Shown here piece after piece: positions 24,584-32,236 of a stretch of 32,236 bases of DNA. Location of the stretch: contig JAJFFJ010000097.1 of assembly GCA_021776685.1 (NCBI GenBank), positions 1 through 32,236 of the forward strand. Direction: 5' to 3'. The DNA comes from Alphaproteobacteria bacterium. Lineage in GTDB: Bacteria; Pseudomonadota; Alphaproteobacteria; Bin65. Each line of letters begins with the position of its first letter. Within the stretch, counting starts at the first letter, position 1. Both the position numbers and the translations under genes were made by a program. The notes below the pieces were generated by a model that was given only the letters and a program-made list of their open reading frames with translations, was not told the origin of the DNA and searched no databases.

Positions 24584-26278
24584 TCAGCCGACGCAGCAGG
24601 GACAGCTTGGGCCGGCGGACATGGCCATGCCCTGAGAAAGGCTGATGGACTGAACCGGCAGGGACGTCGCCGGTGGCCGCGCGTCGAACCGACCTCCTCC
24701 GCCGCCAGCGTGCGCTTGGCCGTGACGGTTGCCCATCACCTCACCCGCGCCGATACCGGTGATGATTTCGAACTCGTGGGCGGCAACTGTGCTGTCCAGC
24801 TCGATGGTCGTGCCATCCACCTGGCGCCATTTGTCGGTGGGGGCGCCATCGCAGCGAACGGCGACCAGCGACGCATCAGGCAATTGCGTGACGCGGAATC
24901 GGGTGTCGCCACCTGCCTTGCTGCTGTCCGCCGCGTAGGTGGTGATACGCAGGACGCCCTGCGCCAAATCATTCCAGGCGCGCGATATGCCGACGGTCGG
25001 AAAATCCACCCCTTCCACGGTCGGCTGGCTGAATTTCTCAAGGTTCGGATTGCGGAACAGATTGGTCCAGGCGCCAGGTGAGCCAACCTCGCCCATGGCC
25101 AGCAGCGCGCTCAGCTGGCCCCGCGGCCAATCCTCGCCAAACTGGAACCACCAGCCGAATTCATCATTGGTCGGACCAAAGCGCCGGGGCTCGTAATGTT
25201 CCTCCGCATAGGCATTCAACTTGCCCAGGGTGACGTCATCGCCATATTCCCGGGCCAGCGCCACGGTTACCGCCAGGAAACGCGGATCGTTAGGCGCACG
25301 CACCTGCTTCGCCGGGTCGTTCCAGCCGAGCTTGTTGACCGCACCATGGTAGAGCGCCTCTCCCAACGCCGGGTCCTGCGCCATCATATAGAGACACACA
25401 CCCAGTCCGCCGCCGGGGCCAAGGGTCTGCTTATGCTCGATGATCGGGTCGTAGTAGAAGCACGTCCATTCCAGCTCGCCCTTGTCATTGAAGCCGAAAT
25501 AGTCGTCGCGCACATTCTCGAGCCACTGATGAAAGACCTGATGGGTGTCCTTCTTGAAGATGGCGTCATAGAGCTGAAGACCCAGTCCCGCCGCACTCAG
25601 ACAATAGGGCCAGACCTTGGTATTCTCGCAATGCAGGCCCGCCGGATGGCGCGCCCATTGCTCCGCCAGATGCTCGGTGACGCCATGCTGCGTCCACTCG
25701 AACCGCGCCCGATCTATGCCCGCCACCTGGAACGGCTGGGTCCAACGGTCTTCGCCTGAAACATAGGCGTGAAGCGACATGGTCAGGTTGAGCCAGCCCT
25801 TGAAGAAAAGGTTGCCTTCAGCGCCGATCGGGTCCGGTTGCAGACCCCAGGGCTCCACGCCATTGGCGCACCAACCGGGCGTGTCATATTCGCCGACCAG
25901 ATGGGGCGGGATCAGCAGGTCGATCCATTCCTGCGGATAGTCGCCCCGCCGCGGATCGGGGCCGATGTGGGTGATCCAGTCAATTGCCGCCCAGTAGGTG
26001 AGATGCCGTTCGACCAACTGCTCAAGAATGGTTGCATAGACCTCGCGCCAGGCGGGCGTGCGATCCGCCATGATACCCAATGCATAGCTGGATTCGGACA
26101 GATCAAAGCGCGGGAAATCGCACATCGGCTCGGTGGAGGACTGGTCCCACCAGGGATGCGGCGTGCCGTCCTCCGACCAGTCGTCCGGCGTAGTCGCTTT
26201 GCGCCACAGAAAACGCAGCCAGCCGCGCGCACGGTCGTTTAGTGCAGGCGCGAAACCATCAGATACAGTTTCAGCCAT
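24584..26278 (-). CDS. Linalool dehydratase/isomerase (LDI)-like protein
   Basis: The protein (564 residues) is longer than LinD of Castellaniella defragrans. Comparing with LinD from memory, GNLFFKGWLNLTMSLHAYVSG (residues 155-175) matches its NIMYKGHLNL region, and GLHCENTKVWPYC gives Cys217 and Cys226, nine residues apart as in the LinD catalytic pair Cys171/Cys180. RFDLSESSYALG matches the preceding helix, and Asp45 may match Asp39. The LinD His129 position (KGH) reads Trp162 here. The fold is an alpha/alpha barrel. LinD is secreted; no signal peptide is visible here. The C-terminal third has extra beta-type sequence and ends in SCPCCVG. A lyase or isomerase on a terpenoid or other alkenol is possible, but the His change argues for different chemistry. 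Confidence 0.7.
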   Translation of the reverse strand: MAETVSDGFAPALNDRARGWLRFLWRKATTPDDWSEDGTPHPWWDQSSTEPMCDFPRFDLSESSYALGIMADRTPAWREVYATILEQLVERHLTYWAAIDWITHIGPDPRRGDYPQEWIDLLIPPHLVGEYDTPGWCANGVEPWGLQPDPIGAEGNLFFKGWLNLTMSLHAYVSGEDRWTQPFQVAGIDRARFEWTQHGVTEHLAEQWARHPAGLHCENTKVWPYCLSAAGLGLQLYDAIFKKDTHQVFHQWLENVRDDYFGFNDKGELEWTCFYYDPIIEHKQTLGPGGGLGVCLYMMAQDPALGEALYHGAVNKLGWNDPAKQVRAPNDPRFLAVTVALAREYGDDVTLGKLNAYAEEHYEPRRFGPTNDEFGWWFQFGEDWPRGQLSALLAMGEVGSPGAWTNLFRNPNLEKFSQPTVEGVDFPTVGISRAWNDLAQGVLRITTYAADSSKAGGDTRFRVTQLPDASLVAVRCDGAPTDKWRQVDGTTIELDSTVAAHEFEIITGIGAGEVMGNRHGQAHAGGGGGRFDARPPATSLPVQSISLSQGMAMSAGPSCPCCVG

Positions 26279-26411
26279 TCAGTCCATTTTCCCGTATTAA
26301 GAAATACCCGTCGCCACGATCGGTTCTCTGCCCGCGGTCCAATCAGAAAAACGCTATATCTCCATGTGAATCAAGGTTCCGGTCGGTACCCGCACTGATC
26401 GATTAGGCAGA

Positions 26412-27245
26412 TTAGCGTCGTCCGCAGGGCCGCGCTTTGTGGATGCAGGAATACCGCTCTTCACCCTGCAGGCGTTTGCTGCACCGGTAACCAGCGCTCC
26501 AGATTAGGTTTGGGTCGCTATAGGTTGCGCCATGGCGCCGTCGCGCTTCCACCAGCCAGGCCTCCAATGCCCGAAGTTGCGCCTGCTGTTTGGTGCGGCC
26601 GTTTCGGCCGCGAATAGCGAGAGCCGGCTGGCAGTTCAGGCCGGGCGGCGGCGCGTCCGTGATGCGATAGAGTGACCAGGCGCCGCGCACCCGATCAGCC
26701 TGTGCGGCAACGCGCGGAACATGGCAGTAGAGCGTCAGAGTTGCGGGCTGGATCGCATCCTGGTCACGGCATTTGCCGGTTCCGCCAATCTTGTTGATGT
26801 AGATGCGAAAGCCTTGAATGACGCGCTTGTCGGCTTTCAACTCATTTACGGTAGGACGAAAGGGACGGCCCAGGCGTGGACGCGAACAGATAAATTCCTT
26901 CAGCGCCGTGCGCGGCTCGGTAAATACAAATCCCGACAGGCCTCGGCCATAACGGCTGGAATCGTGCAATATGCGAGGTTTGTGGGCGCAAAGCCTGGGA
27001 ATAGAATTTCGGTTGGTTAGCAACATGCCACGGACGCATTTAAGCACGACCAGATTTTGCCTCCTGTTGGATTGGCTGGCGAAGAGATATCGCGCCCATG
27101 ACCAAAACCGGGATCGTGGCAGTTCGGTAGGATTTAGCCCTGCACCCACCATAATTACACGCAAATGACATTTTCGATATTCAGCCGCCGAAACCGCGCC
27201 GGCAATTGCCGGCAGCAATGCCAGCCCCAGTATAAATTTTTTCAC
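26412..27245 (-). CDS. Secreted cysteine-rich protein of unknown function (paralog A, with C-terminal extra domain)
   Basis: I do not recognise the family. The protein (277 residues) has a Sec signal (MKKFILGLALLPAIAGAVSA) and ten mature-region cysteines. The first six (26, 70, 86, 120, 159, 174) have exactly the spacing of the six in paralog B at 27261-27878. Shared blocks are ELPRSRF and the stretch from YIN through GG.GKC to LTLYC. Residues about 209-277 form an added domain with four more cysteines and the pattern YRC...YSC...ARPC. The protein is basic and probably periplasmic or extracellular with several disulfides. It follows paralog B by 15 bases on the same strand. Confidence 0.75.
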   Translation of the reverse strand: MKKFILGLALLPAIAGAVSAAEYRKCHLRVIMVGAGLNPTELPRSRFWSWARYLFASQSNRRQNLVVLKCVRGMLLTNRNSIPRLCAHKPRILHDSSRYGRGLSGFVFTEPRTALKEFICSRPRLGRPFRPTVNELKADKRVIQGFRIYINKIGGTGKCRDQDAIQPATLTLYCHVPRVAAQADRVRGAWSLYRITDAPPPGLNCQPALAIRGRNGRTKQQAQLRALEAWLVEARRRHGATYSDPNLIWSAGYRCSKRLQGEERYSCIHKARPCGRR

Positions 27246-27260
27246 CTGCCCCTCTCCTCT

Positions 27261-27878
27261 TCATCGCTCACTTTTCCGCACGACCCGATAAAGCACCCAG
27301 CCGTCGCTTGTTCGTCGATCTTTCAGGCCGGCGGCATCCCGCGGTGTCCGGCAATACAGTGTCAGGGATTTCATCTGGACGATGGTATTGTCTGGGCACT
27401 TTCCAGGACCGCCCACCTGGTTGATATAAACTCTAGCTGCTTTGATGCGGCGACGGTCCATAGCCGCATCCTTTTCTGGCGCATTGGCGGCGGCGGCCAG
27501 GCCTGCCTTGGCGCAAACGGCCGCCTTGAGCGCTTGTCGTCCGAGGGTGAATTTAAACGCCACCATGCCGGCCGCGATCTTGGTTGGGTCATTGAGCGCT
27601 GCTGGTTTCTCATGACAGTATTTTGGCACGCGCCGATAGTTGCCGAACACCATCGTCAACGCGCAATAGCGTGTGTGGTTGGCAAGGCCCACCCGGGCAT
27701 TCCTGGCGGTATCGGCCCGCGACCAGGCGGTAAAACGGGACCGCGGCAACTCAACGGGGTTGATGCCCTCACCGGCCACCACGATTCGCAACTGGCACCT
27801 GTTGAGTTCCAGCGCATGCGAGATTTGGGGCGCTATGCAAGCGGCGGCCCCGCACAGAAGGAGAAATAGCCGCGTCAT
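27261..27878 (-). CDS. Secreted cysteine-rich protein of unknown function (paralog B)
   Basis: The 205-residue protein has a signal peptide (MTRLFLLLCGAAACIAPQISHA) and six mature-region cysteines at 28, 72, 88, 122, 161 and 176, the same spacing as in paralog A with a constant offset of two. It ends where the added domain of paralog A begins. ATG 27878 is chosen because it starts the signal peptide and AGAGG lies upstream; the frame is open to 27908. It starts 26 bases after the end of the dehydrogenase gene and may share its transcript. No function can be assigned. Confidence 0.75.
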   Translation of the reverse strand: MTRLFLLLCGAAACIAPQISHALELNRCQLRIVVAGEGINPVELPRSRFTAWSRADTARNARVGLANHTRYCALTMVFGNYRRVPKYCHEKPAALNDPTKIAAGMVAFKFTLGRQALKAAVCAKAGLAAAANAPEKDAAMDRRRIKAARVYINQVGGPGKCPDNTIVQMKSLTLYCRTPRDAAGLKDRRTSDGWVLYRVVRKSER

Positions 27879-27904
27879 TGACCTTGTCCTCTTAGTCAGA
27901 ATTG

Positions 27905-28831
27905 TCATTCGCTATCCATGATCTCCGCGATGCGTTCAGGCGGTATACGCACGGCAACCCCCGCACGCTCCTCCTGCAGCTTCATAGGCGCGCGCGAATC
28001 CTGATCGGCCCAGCCCCGCTCCATACCGGCATTCAACTCCGTGAGCGTCATTTCCGCCAGCGCCATGGGAACGTCGAATTCACGGCCCAGCTCAACCGCC
28101 AGGCGCACGTCCTTGGTCGCGAGTTTGAGAGTGAAGTCCGGCGGCTCGAACTTGCCGGGCAAATACTGGATGCCCATACGGTCGAAGGTGCGGGCGCGGC
28201 CTAGGGCGCATTTCCGGATCGCCGACCACATGGATTCAGCATCAAGCCCGGCGGCGACGCCCATGGTGAAACACTCGGCCAGCGCCGTCTGGATCATGTA
28301 ACCACTCAGGTTGTGGACCAGTTTTGCGATCGACCCGGCGCCGATCGGACCCACATAGATCGGCTGATCTGCCATCGCCTGCAACACCGGTAGGCCGCGG
28401 ATGAACGCGGCTTCATCGCCGCCAACCAGCACCGCCAGTTTGCCGGATCGCGCGCCCTGGGGACCACCGCTGACCGGGGCATCCAGCAAAGTCACGCCTT
28501 TCTCCGCCATCTCGTCATGCAGGCGCCTGACCTCGGTGGGTGCGTTGGTGGAAAGATCGAAGACCAGCAGGCCCGCGCCCGCGCCGTCGGCAATGCCGCC
28601 CGTGCCCGTTAGCACCGCCGCCACCTCCGCCGGCCCCGGCAGGGACAGCAGCACGACATCGGACCACGACGCCACCGCCGCCGGATTATCCGCCCACGTG
28701 GCGCCGCTATCCATGAGGGCGCCCGCTGCCGGGGGATTCACATCGTGGACGACCAAGTCGAAACCGCCCGCTTGTATGTTCATCGCCATGGGCGCGCCCA
28801 TGGTGCCAAGACCGATAAACCCGACTTTCAT
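27905..28831 (-). CDS. NAD(P)-dependent 3-hydroxyisobutyrate dehydrogenase-family oxidoreductase
   Basis: The protein (308 residues) is a beta-hydroxyacid dehydrogenase: Rossmann GFIGLGTMGAPMA at residues 4-16, substrate motif DAPVSGGPQGARSG at 117-130, and catalytic Lys170 in GAGSIAKLVHN. The helical C-terminal domain follows. Family members oxidise 3-hydroxyisobutyrate, tartronate semialdehyde (in reverse), succinic semialdehyde or similar small hydroxyacids. It is divergent from the amidohydrolase gene with 59 bases between starts. The substrate is not decided by sequence. Confidence 0.92.
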   Translation of the reverse strand: MKVGFIGLGTMGAPMAMNIQAGGFDLVVHDVNPPAAGALMDSGATWADNPAAVASWSDVVLLSLPGPAEVAAVLTGTGGIADGAGAGLLVFDLSTNAPTEVRRLHDEMAEKGVTLLDAPVSGGPQGARSGKLAVLVGGDEAAFIRGLPVLQAMADQPIYVGPIGAGSIAKLVHNLSGYMIQTALAECFTMGVAAGLDAESMWSAIRKCALGRARTFDRMGIQYLPGKFEPPDFTLKLATKDVRLAVELGREFDVPMALAEMTLTELNAGMERGWADQDSRAPMKLQEERAGVAVRIPPERIAEIMDSE

Positions 28832-28890
28832 ATCTCTCTCCCTTGCGATGTGGCATCCTAGACTGAGCGCCCACCGCCGGGGAGCCTTGT

Positions 28891-30120
28891 ATGCCCACCC
28901 TCCTGTTGACCAATGCCGGCATGATCAACCTGACCACAGGCGACGTGCAGGAAGTGTCCGTCATAGCTGAAGACGGGCGTATCAAGGAGGTCGGGCAAGG
29001 CCCGAAAGCAGCCGGCGCGGATATCCTCGACGCCAGGGGCGGGTTTCTCCTGCCGGGACTTTCCGACGCCCACGTGCATGTGACCGCGGCCACCGCGTCT
29101 TTCCCGGAACTGACCCGTTGGTCGCCCTATTATGCCGGCGCCCGCGCCGCCGGCATCCTGGAAGCCATGCTGATGCGCGGCTTCACCACCGTGCGCGATG
29201 CTGGCGGCGCCGATTTTGGCCTCGCGCAGGCTGTCGCCGAAGGGCATCTCAGGGGGCCGCGCATCCTGTTCTGCGGTCAGGCGATCTCCCAGACCGGCGG
29301 CCATGGCGACATGCGCAGCCCCGGCGAGAATTTCGAGGCCTGCGTTTGCTCGCCGGGTCTCGGTCGGGTTGTCGATGGGGTTCCCGAGGTGCGCCGCGCC
29401 TGCCGGGACGAAATCCGCAAGGGCGCCAGCCAGATCAAGATCATGGCCTCAGGCGGCATCTCCTCGCCCACCGACCGCATTACGAGCTCGCAATTTTCCA
29501 TGGAGGAGATTCGCGCCGCCGTTGAGGAGGCGGAGAATGCCGGCCTCTATGTCATGGCCCATGCCTACATGCCGGAGTCGATACGACGCGCTGTGGAATG
29601 CGGTGTCCGGTCGATCGAGCACGGCAACCTGATCGACGAGGCGACAGCAGAATTCATGGCGGAAAAAGGCGCCTGGCTGGTGCCGACCATGTCCACCTAT
29701 GAAGCCATCGCGCTGGAAGGCGTCGAGGCCGGTATGCCCGAAGACATGCAGGTGAAGGTCCACGAGGTGATCGATGCCGGCAAACGCAACCTCGCCATGG
29801 CCCATGGCAAGGGGGTCAAGATGGCCTACGGCACGGACCTGCTGGGCGACATGCAGAAGCACCAGATGATGGAAGTGTCCCTGCGTGCCGAATTCATGTC
29901 ACCGCTGGAAGTCTTGCAAAGCGCCACCCTGCGGGCGGCGGAGCTGTTCCGCATGGAGGGAGAGATCGGCCAGGTTGCCCCGGGAGCACGTGCCGACCTG
30001 CTCGTCTATGACGCCAATCCGCTGGACGATCTCGCCGTGTTGCAGGATCCGGACAAGCGCCTCAAGCTGATCGTCAAGGACGGGCGCGTGGCAAAAAATG
30101 CGCTGAACGGTGCCAACTAG
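28891..30120 (+). CDS. Metal-dependent amidohydrolase (imidazolonepropionase/prolidase-like)
   Basis: The protein (409 residues) has the small beta-domain plus barrel layout. GLSDAHVHV supplies His61 and His63, QIKIMASGG the bridging Lys, VMAHAY and SIEHGN the next two His, and AYGTDLLGD the Asp. All binuclear-site ligands are therefore present. ELFRMEGEIGQVAPGARADLLVYDANPL is the standard closing beta-strand region. Relatives hydrolyse cyclic amides, imidazolones or X-Pro and X-Arg dipeptides. GGGGAG precedes the ATG. It is unrelated in sequence type to the COG3618 enzyme at 8961-10049. Confidence 0.92.
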   Translation: MPTLLLTNAGMINLTTGDVQEVSVIAEDGRIKEVGQGPKAAGADILDARGGFLLPGLSDAHVHVTAATASFPELTRWSPYYAGARAAGILEAMLMRGFTTVRDAGGADFGLAQAVAEGHLRGPRILFCGQAISQTGGHGDMRSPGENFEACVCSPGLGRVVDGVPEVRRACRDEIRKGASQIKIMASGGISSPTDRITSSQFSMEEIRAAVEEAENAGLYVMAHAYMPESIRRAVECGVRSIEHGNLIDEATAEFMAEKGAWLVPTMSTYEAIALEGVEAGMPEDMQVKVHEVIDAGKRNLAMAHGKGVKMAYGTDLLGDMQKHQMMEVSLRAEFMSPLEVLQSATLRAAELFRMEGEIGQVAPGARADLLVYDANPLDDLAVLQDPDKRLKLIVKDGRVAKNALNGAN

Positions 30121-30155
30121 GCAAACCTGGCCAGATTCGCGGCGTCGCACATAGC

Positions 30156-30169
30156 TTGACGTGGATCAA
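30156..30169. promoter_or_regulatory. FNR/FixK-type box (TTGAC-N4-ATCAA) upstream of the extradiol dioxygenase
   Basis: TTGACGTGGATCAA matches the TTGAY-N4-RTCAA consensus at all fixed positions. A candidate -10 element, TATCCT, lies at 30193-30198, which would put the start of transcription at about 30204. The box centre (30162.5) is then at about -41.5, the class II activation position for FNR/CRP-type regulators. There is no TTGACA-like -35 at the proper distance from this -10. Activity is inferred. Confidence 0.6.
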
Positions 30170-30234
30170 CGCGCCCTCATCGCGGGCCGCCCTATCCTAG
30201 GCTGTAGTTCTGTGTCCAAAGGGTGGAGGTTTGC

Positions 30235-31164
30235 ATGCTGCGGTCCCTCAATCACGTCGCCTTGACCGTACCGGATCTGGAAACTGCACAAAAATTCTAC
30301 GCCAGCATGGGCCTGACCGGCGACGGCGTCGGCGACGATCTGGTATTTCGCTGCGACGGGCGCGACCAGGATCAGGTTCGGGTCATCGAAGGTCCCCACA
30401 AGCGCCTCACCTGGATCAGCTTCGGCGCGACGGTCGAGGATCTGGATGCCATGCAGACCCGACTGGAAGCTGCCGGCGTTGCACTGACCGATCCCCCAAC
30501 GGCGAATGGCGGCGAAGGCATCTGGTTCCGGGATGTGGATGGCGACCTGGTAAATATTCGGGTTGCCGACAGCGCGCCTCAAACACGGGCGCCGGTTGCC
30601 ATCAACAATCCGGGAAGTTTCAGCCGTCTGGCCCAACGCGGCGCGCCGGACCGCAATATCGATGCGCGGCCCCGGCGGCTTGGCCATATCCTGAAATTCT
30701 CCCTGGACGTCCACCGGACCATCGACTTCTACACCTCCCTGTTGGGAATGAAGCTGTCAGACCGCATCGCCGATCTGGCGGCCTTCCTGCGCTTCGGCGG
30801 CGACAGCGACCACCACACCCTGGCCATCGCCCAGAGCGAAGGTCCAGGTCTGCATCACATGAGTTTCGAGATGGGCAACGTGGACCAGATTCAGTTCTGC
30901 GCCCAGCGCATGCTCGACGCCGGCTATCGCGACGGATGGGGCTTCGGCCGGCACATCTACGGCTCAAACTACTTCCACTATGTCCGTGATCCGTGGGGCA
31001 GCCTGGTTGAGTATTTCTGGGATATCGACTTTGTCCCCGGCGATGCGCAGTGGGAGGTCGAAGTCGCGGAGGCCAACGAGGAGTCCCTCTACCAGTGGGC
31101 TACAAGTCCGCCCCCGGAAGATTTTCTGACCAACTATGAACGGCGGGCGCGGGCCGACGCCTGA
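30235..31164 (+). CDS. Two-domain type I extradiol dioxygenase (BphC-like)
   Basis: The 309-residue protein has two VOC units. The second carries a full set of extradiol residues close to BphC numbering: iron ligands His151, His208 and Glu259 (BphC 146, 210, 260) and second-sphere His194, His240 and Tyr249 (BphC 195, 241, 250). It should therefore cleave a catechol-type ring next to the diol using Fe(II) and O2. I chose ATG 30235 because TGGAGG lies 5 bases upstream; GTG 30223 is in frame. The N-terminal unit lacks a full metal site, as is normal. An FNR/FixK-type box lies upstream. The substrate is unknown. Confidence 0.88.
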   Translation: MLRSLNHVALTVPDLETAQKFYASMGLTGDGVGDDLVFRCDGRDQDQVRVIEGPHKRLTWISFGATVEDLDAMQTRLEAAGVALTDPPTANGGEGIWFRDVDGDLVNIRVADSAPQTRAPVAINNPGSFSRLAQRGAPDRNIDARPRRLGHILKFSLDVHRTIDFYTSLLGMKLSDRIADLAAFLRFGGDSDHHTLAIAQSEGPGLHHMSFEMGNVDQIQFCAQRMLDAGYRDGWGFGRHIYGSNYFHYVRDPWGSLVEYFWDIDFVPGDAQWEVEVAEANEESLYQWATSPPPEDFLTNYERRARADA

Positions 31165-31190
31165 TCCGCGCTATTCGTATCTGAGCGGCT

Positions 31191-31796
31191 TCAGTCCCGT
31201 CGAAGGGACGGATCGGCGAGCGTGGTGTCCTGTCCGGGCGGCGGGTTGTCGACGGCTTCTTCGAGTGAGAAGACCTCGCGCCATTCGTCCGGCGAACGCA
31301 CCTTGCCGTCCCCATCTACCTGGTCCAGCCCCCAATAGATTTCCAGGCAGTGGCCGTCGGGATCGCGGAATTCCACCGCCACCTGCGCGCCTGCCCGGCG
31401 GCGTCCAAGAAAATCGATCGGCACGTCGTGCGCCTCAAGATGATCGCGCGCGGCCAGCACCTCGTCGATGCTGTCCACCTCGAAAGCCATGTGGTGGATT
31501 CCGGATCTCGACGCGGGCGCGTTGCCGGCGCCCACAAGCGCCACGCCATGGTGGTCCGCATTGCAGCGCATGAAGACCATGCGGCCATCCATCATGGTAT
31601 CGGGATAGTAGTCTGAGACCCGGAAGCCCAGAATCTTGGTGTAGAAATCGATCGACCGGTCGAAGTCGGTGACGAACAGCACCACGTGGCCGATCTTCCG
31701 GATATCGAATGGCAGGGGCCCGTCCGGCGCTTTGGCGCGAACAGCTTCCGCTTCGTCGCTTGCGAGAGCTTCGTGATCGACAACACCGCGTGGCAT
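31191..31796 (-). CDS. Single-domain VOC protein, extradiol-dioxygenase-like
   Basis: The protein (201 residues) has one VOC unit with His37 in KIGHVVLFV, His102 in GIHHMAFEV and Glu152 in HCLEIYWG, plus DHHGVAL, the second-sphere His motif of extradiol enzymes. It thus resembles the catalytic half of a type I extradiol dioxygenase without the N-terminal half, preceded by a 35-residue leader. ATG 31796 starts after GGGGAAGAGG; the frame is open to 31904. It is convergent with the two-domain dioxygenase (26 bases apart) and follows the enoyl-CoA hydratase gene by 49 bases. Confidence 0.87.
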   Translation of the reverse strand: MPRGVVDHEALASDEAEAVRAKAPDGPLPFDIRKIGHVVLFVTDFDRSIDFYTKILGFRVSDYYPDTMMDGRMVFMRCNADHHGVALVGAGNAPASRSGIHHMAFEVDSIDEVLAARDHLEAHDVPIDFLGRRRAGAQVAVEFRDPDGHCLEIYWGLDQVDGDGKVRSPDEWREVFSLEEAVDNPPPGQDTTLADPSLRRD

Positions 31797-31845
31797 TTCC
31801 TCTTCCCCTGTTTTCCGGGCACGTGTTCCGGCCCAGACGTATGGC

Positions 31846-32235
31846 CTATTCCCAGACCGGCTTTCGTTTCTCGGTGAAGGCCGTGATGCCTTCTTTCGCG
31901 GCATCGCTGCCCATGTCCTCGGTCATCAGCCCGGCGGCATAGTCGAGCGCGTCATCCACGGGCATCTGGAGTTGGCGATAGAACATCTCCTTCCCGCGGG
32001 CGACGGCATAGCGGGGTTTGGCGAGGATGTCGGCACTCACTTTATCGACCGCGGCGTCCAGATCATCCGGGTCCACCACCATATTGACCAGCCCCATGTC
32101 GAGCGCCTGCTCGGCACTGATGAAGGCGCCGGTAAACAACAGGTTGAAGGCCTGCTTGCGGGGTACATTGCGGCTGAGCGTGACCGCCGGCATGGAACAG
32201 AACAGTCCGTTGGTGATGCCGTTCGCGGCAAAGGT
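31846..32235 (-). CDS. Enoyl-CoA hydratase/isomerase (crotonase) family protein, C-terminal part (5' end outside the window)
   Basis: About 129 residues are visible, reading in from the right edge through ANGITNGLFCSMPAVTLSR. AFNLLFTGAFISAEQALDMGLVNMVV is the conserved helix after the active site, and the trimerisation helix ends with AFTEKRKPVWE. The oxyanion-hole Gly and catalytic Glu regions lie outside the window, so hydratase, isomerase or another crotonase reaction cannot be told apart. It would fit beta-oxidation-like processing of a CoA ester. Confidence 0.92.
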   Translation of the reverse strand, partial: TFAANGITNGLFCSMPAVTLSRNVPRKQAFNLLFTGAFISAEQALDMGLVNMVVDPDDLDAAVDKVSADILAKPRYAVARGKEMFYRQLQMPVDDALDYAAGLMTEDMGSDAAKEGITAFTEKRKPVWE

Positions 32236-32236
32236 C

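Noticed and set aside
26301-26316. GTATT...AATAC short inverted repeat upstream of the LDI-like gene
   Set aside because: Only a 5-bp stem with no second copy or matching regulator nearby.
27939-27950. GTATAC inside the dehydrogenase gene
   Set aside because: It is within coding sequence with unrelated flanks; treated as chance.
22143-28831. A prophage or integrative element carrying the amidase and secreted paralogs
   Set aside because: No integrase, att repeats, tRNA junction, capsid or tail genes are visible, so transfer is only a hint from composition.

Overview
The window is a GC-rich, densely coding bacterial chromosome segment. The style suggests a metabolically versatile Gram-negative alphaproteobacterium: exported two-subunit molybdenum hydroxylases, Liv-type ABC importers, DUF1330, DUF1326 and DUF2182 genes, and a FixK/FNR-type box. 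The lineage is inferred from gene content only. I see no tRNA, rRNA, CRISPR array, insertion sequence or origin, and no gene-free stretch longer than 300 bases. The longest gaps (3085-3294, 21921-22142 and 22938-23122) hold no gene I can support.

Layout. (1) 1-3084: the end of a (2Fe-2S) subunit, a Tat-type molybdopterin subunit and a membrane-anchored di-heme cytochrome c, together an isoquinoline 1-oxidoreductase-like periplasmic hydroxylase. (2) 3295-6987: a DUF2817/M14-like peptidase, a VOC protein, a small zinc-ribbon-like protein, and a methyltransferase divergent from a LysR regulator. (3) 6994-11081, minus strand: DsbA-type isomerase, DUF1330, COG3618 amidohydrolase, Rieske oxygenase and SnoaL-like protein. 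(4) 11314-17247, plus strand: GntR/FCD regulator, VOC protein and a complete five-gene Liv-type ABC importer, with a strong terminator after the binding-protein gene. Two copies of a GTATAC palindrome lie between blocks 3 and 4, with centres exactly 63 bp apart. (5) 21920-17251, minus strand: a tight seven-gene run of cupin, SCP2-like protein, alpha/beta hydrolase, DUF1326, DUF2182, quinone oxidoreductase and a second DUF1330. (6) 22143-28831: an accessory-looking part with a LysM amidase lacking a signal peptide, a VOC/YafY/YjbR run, a protein resembling linalool dehydratase/isomerase, two tandem secreted six-cysteine paralogs and a 3-hydroxyisobutyrate dehydrogenase-family enzyme. (7) 28891-32235: an amidohydrolase, a two-domain extradiol dioxygenase behind a well-placed FNR/FixK box, a single-domain VOC protein and a partial enoyl-CoA hydratase.

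Taken together, blocks 3 to 5 look like one catabolic island for a cyclic or aromatic compound. The importer would bring in the substrate, the Rieske oxygenase would hydroxylate it, and the isomerase, VOC proteins, cupin, hydrolases and amidohydrolase would process products. The GntR protein would act as the local switch. The substrate cannot be read from the sequence. The most unusual single items are the LDI-like protein with an apparent His-to-Trp change at a catalytic position, the tandem six-Cys secreted family, and the FNR-type promoter in front of an oxygen-consuming dioxygenase.
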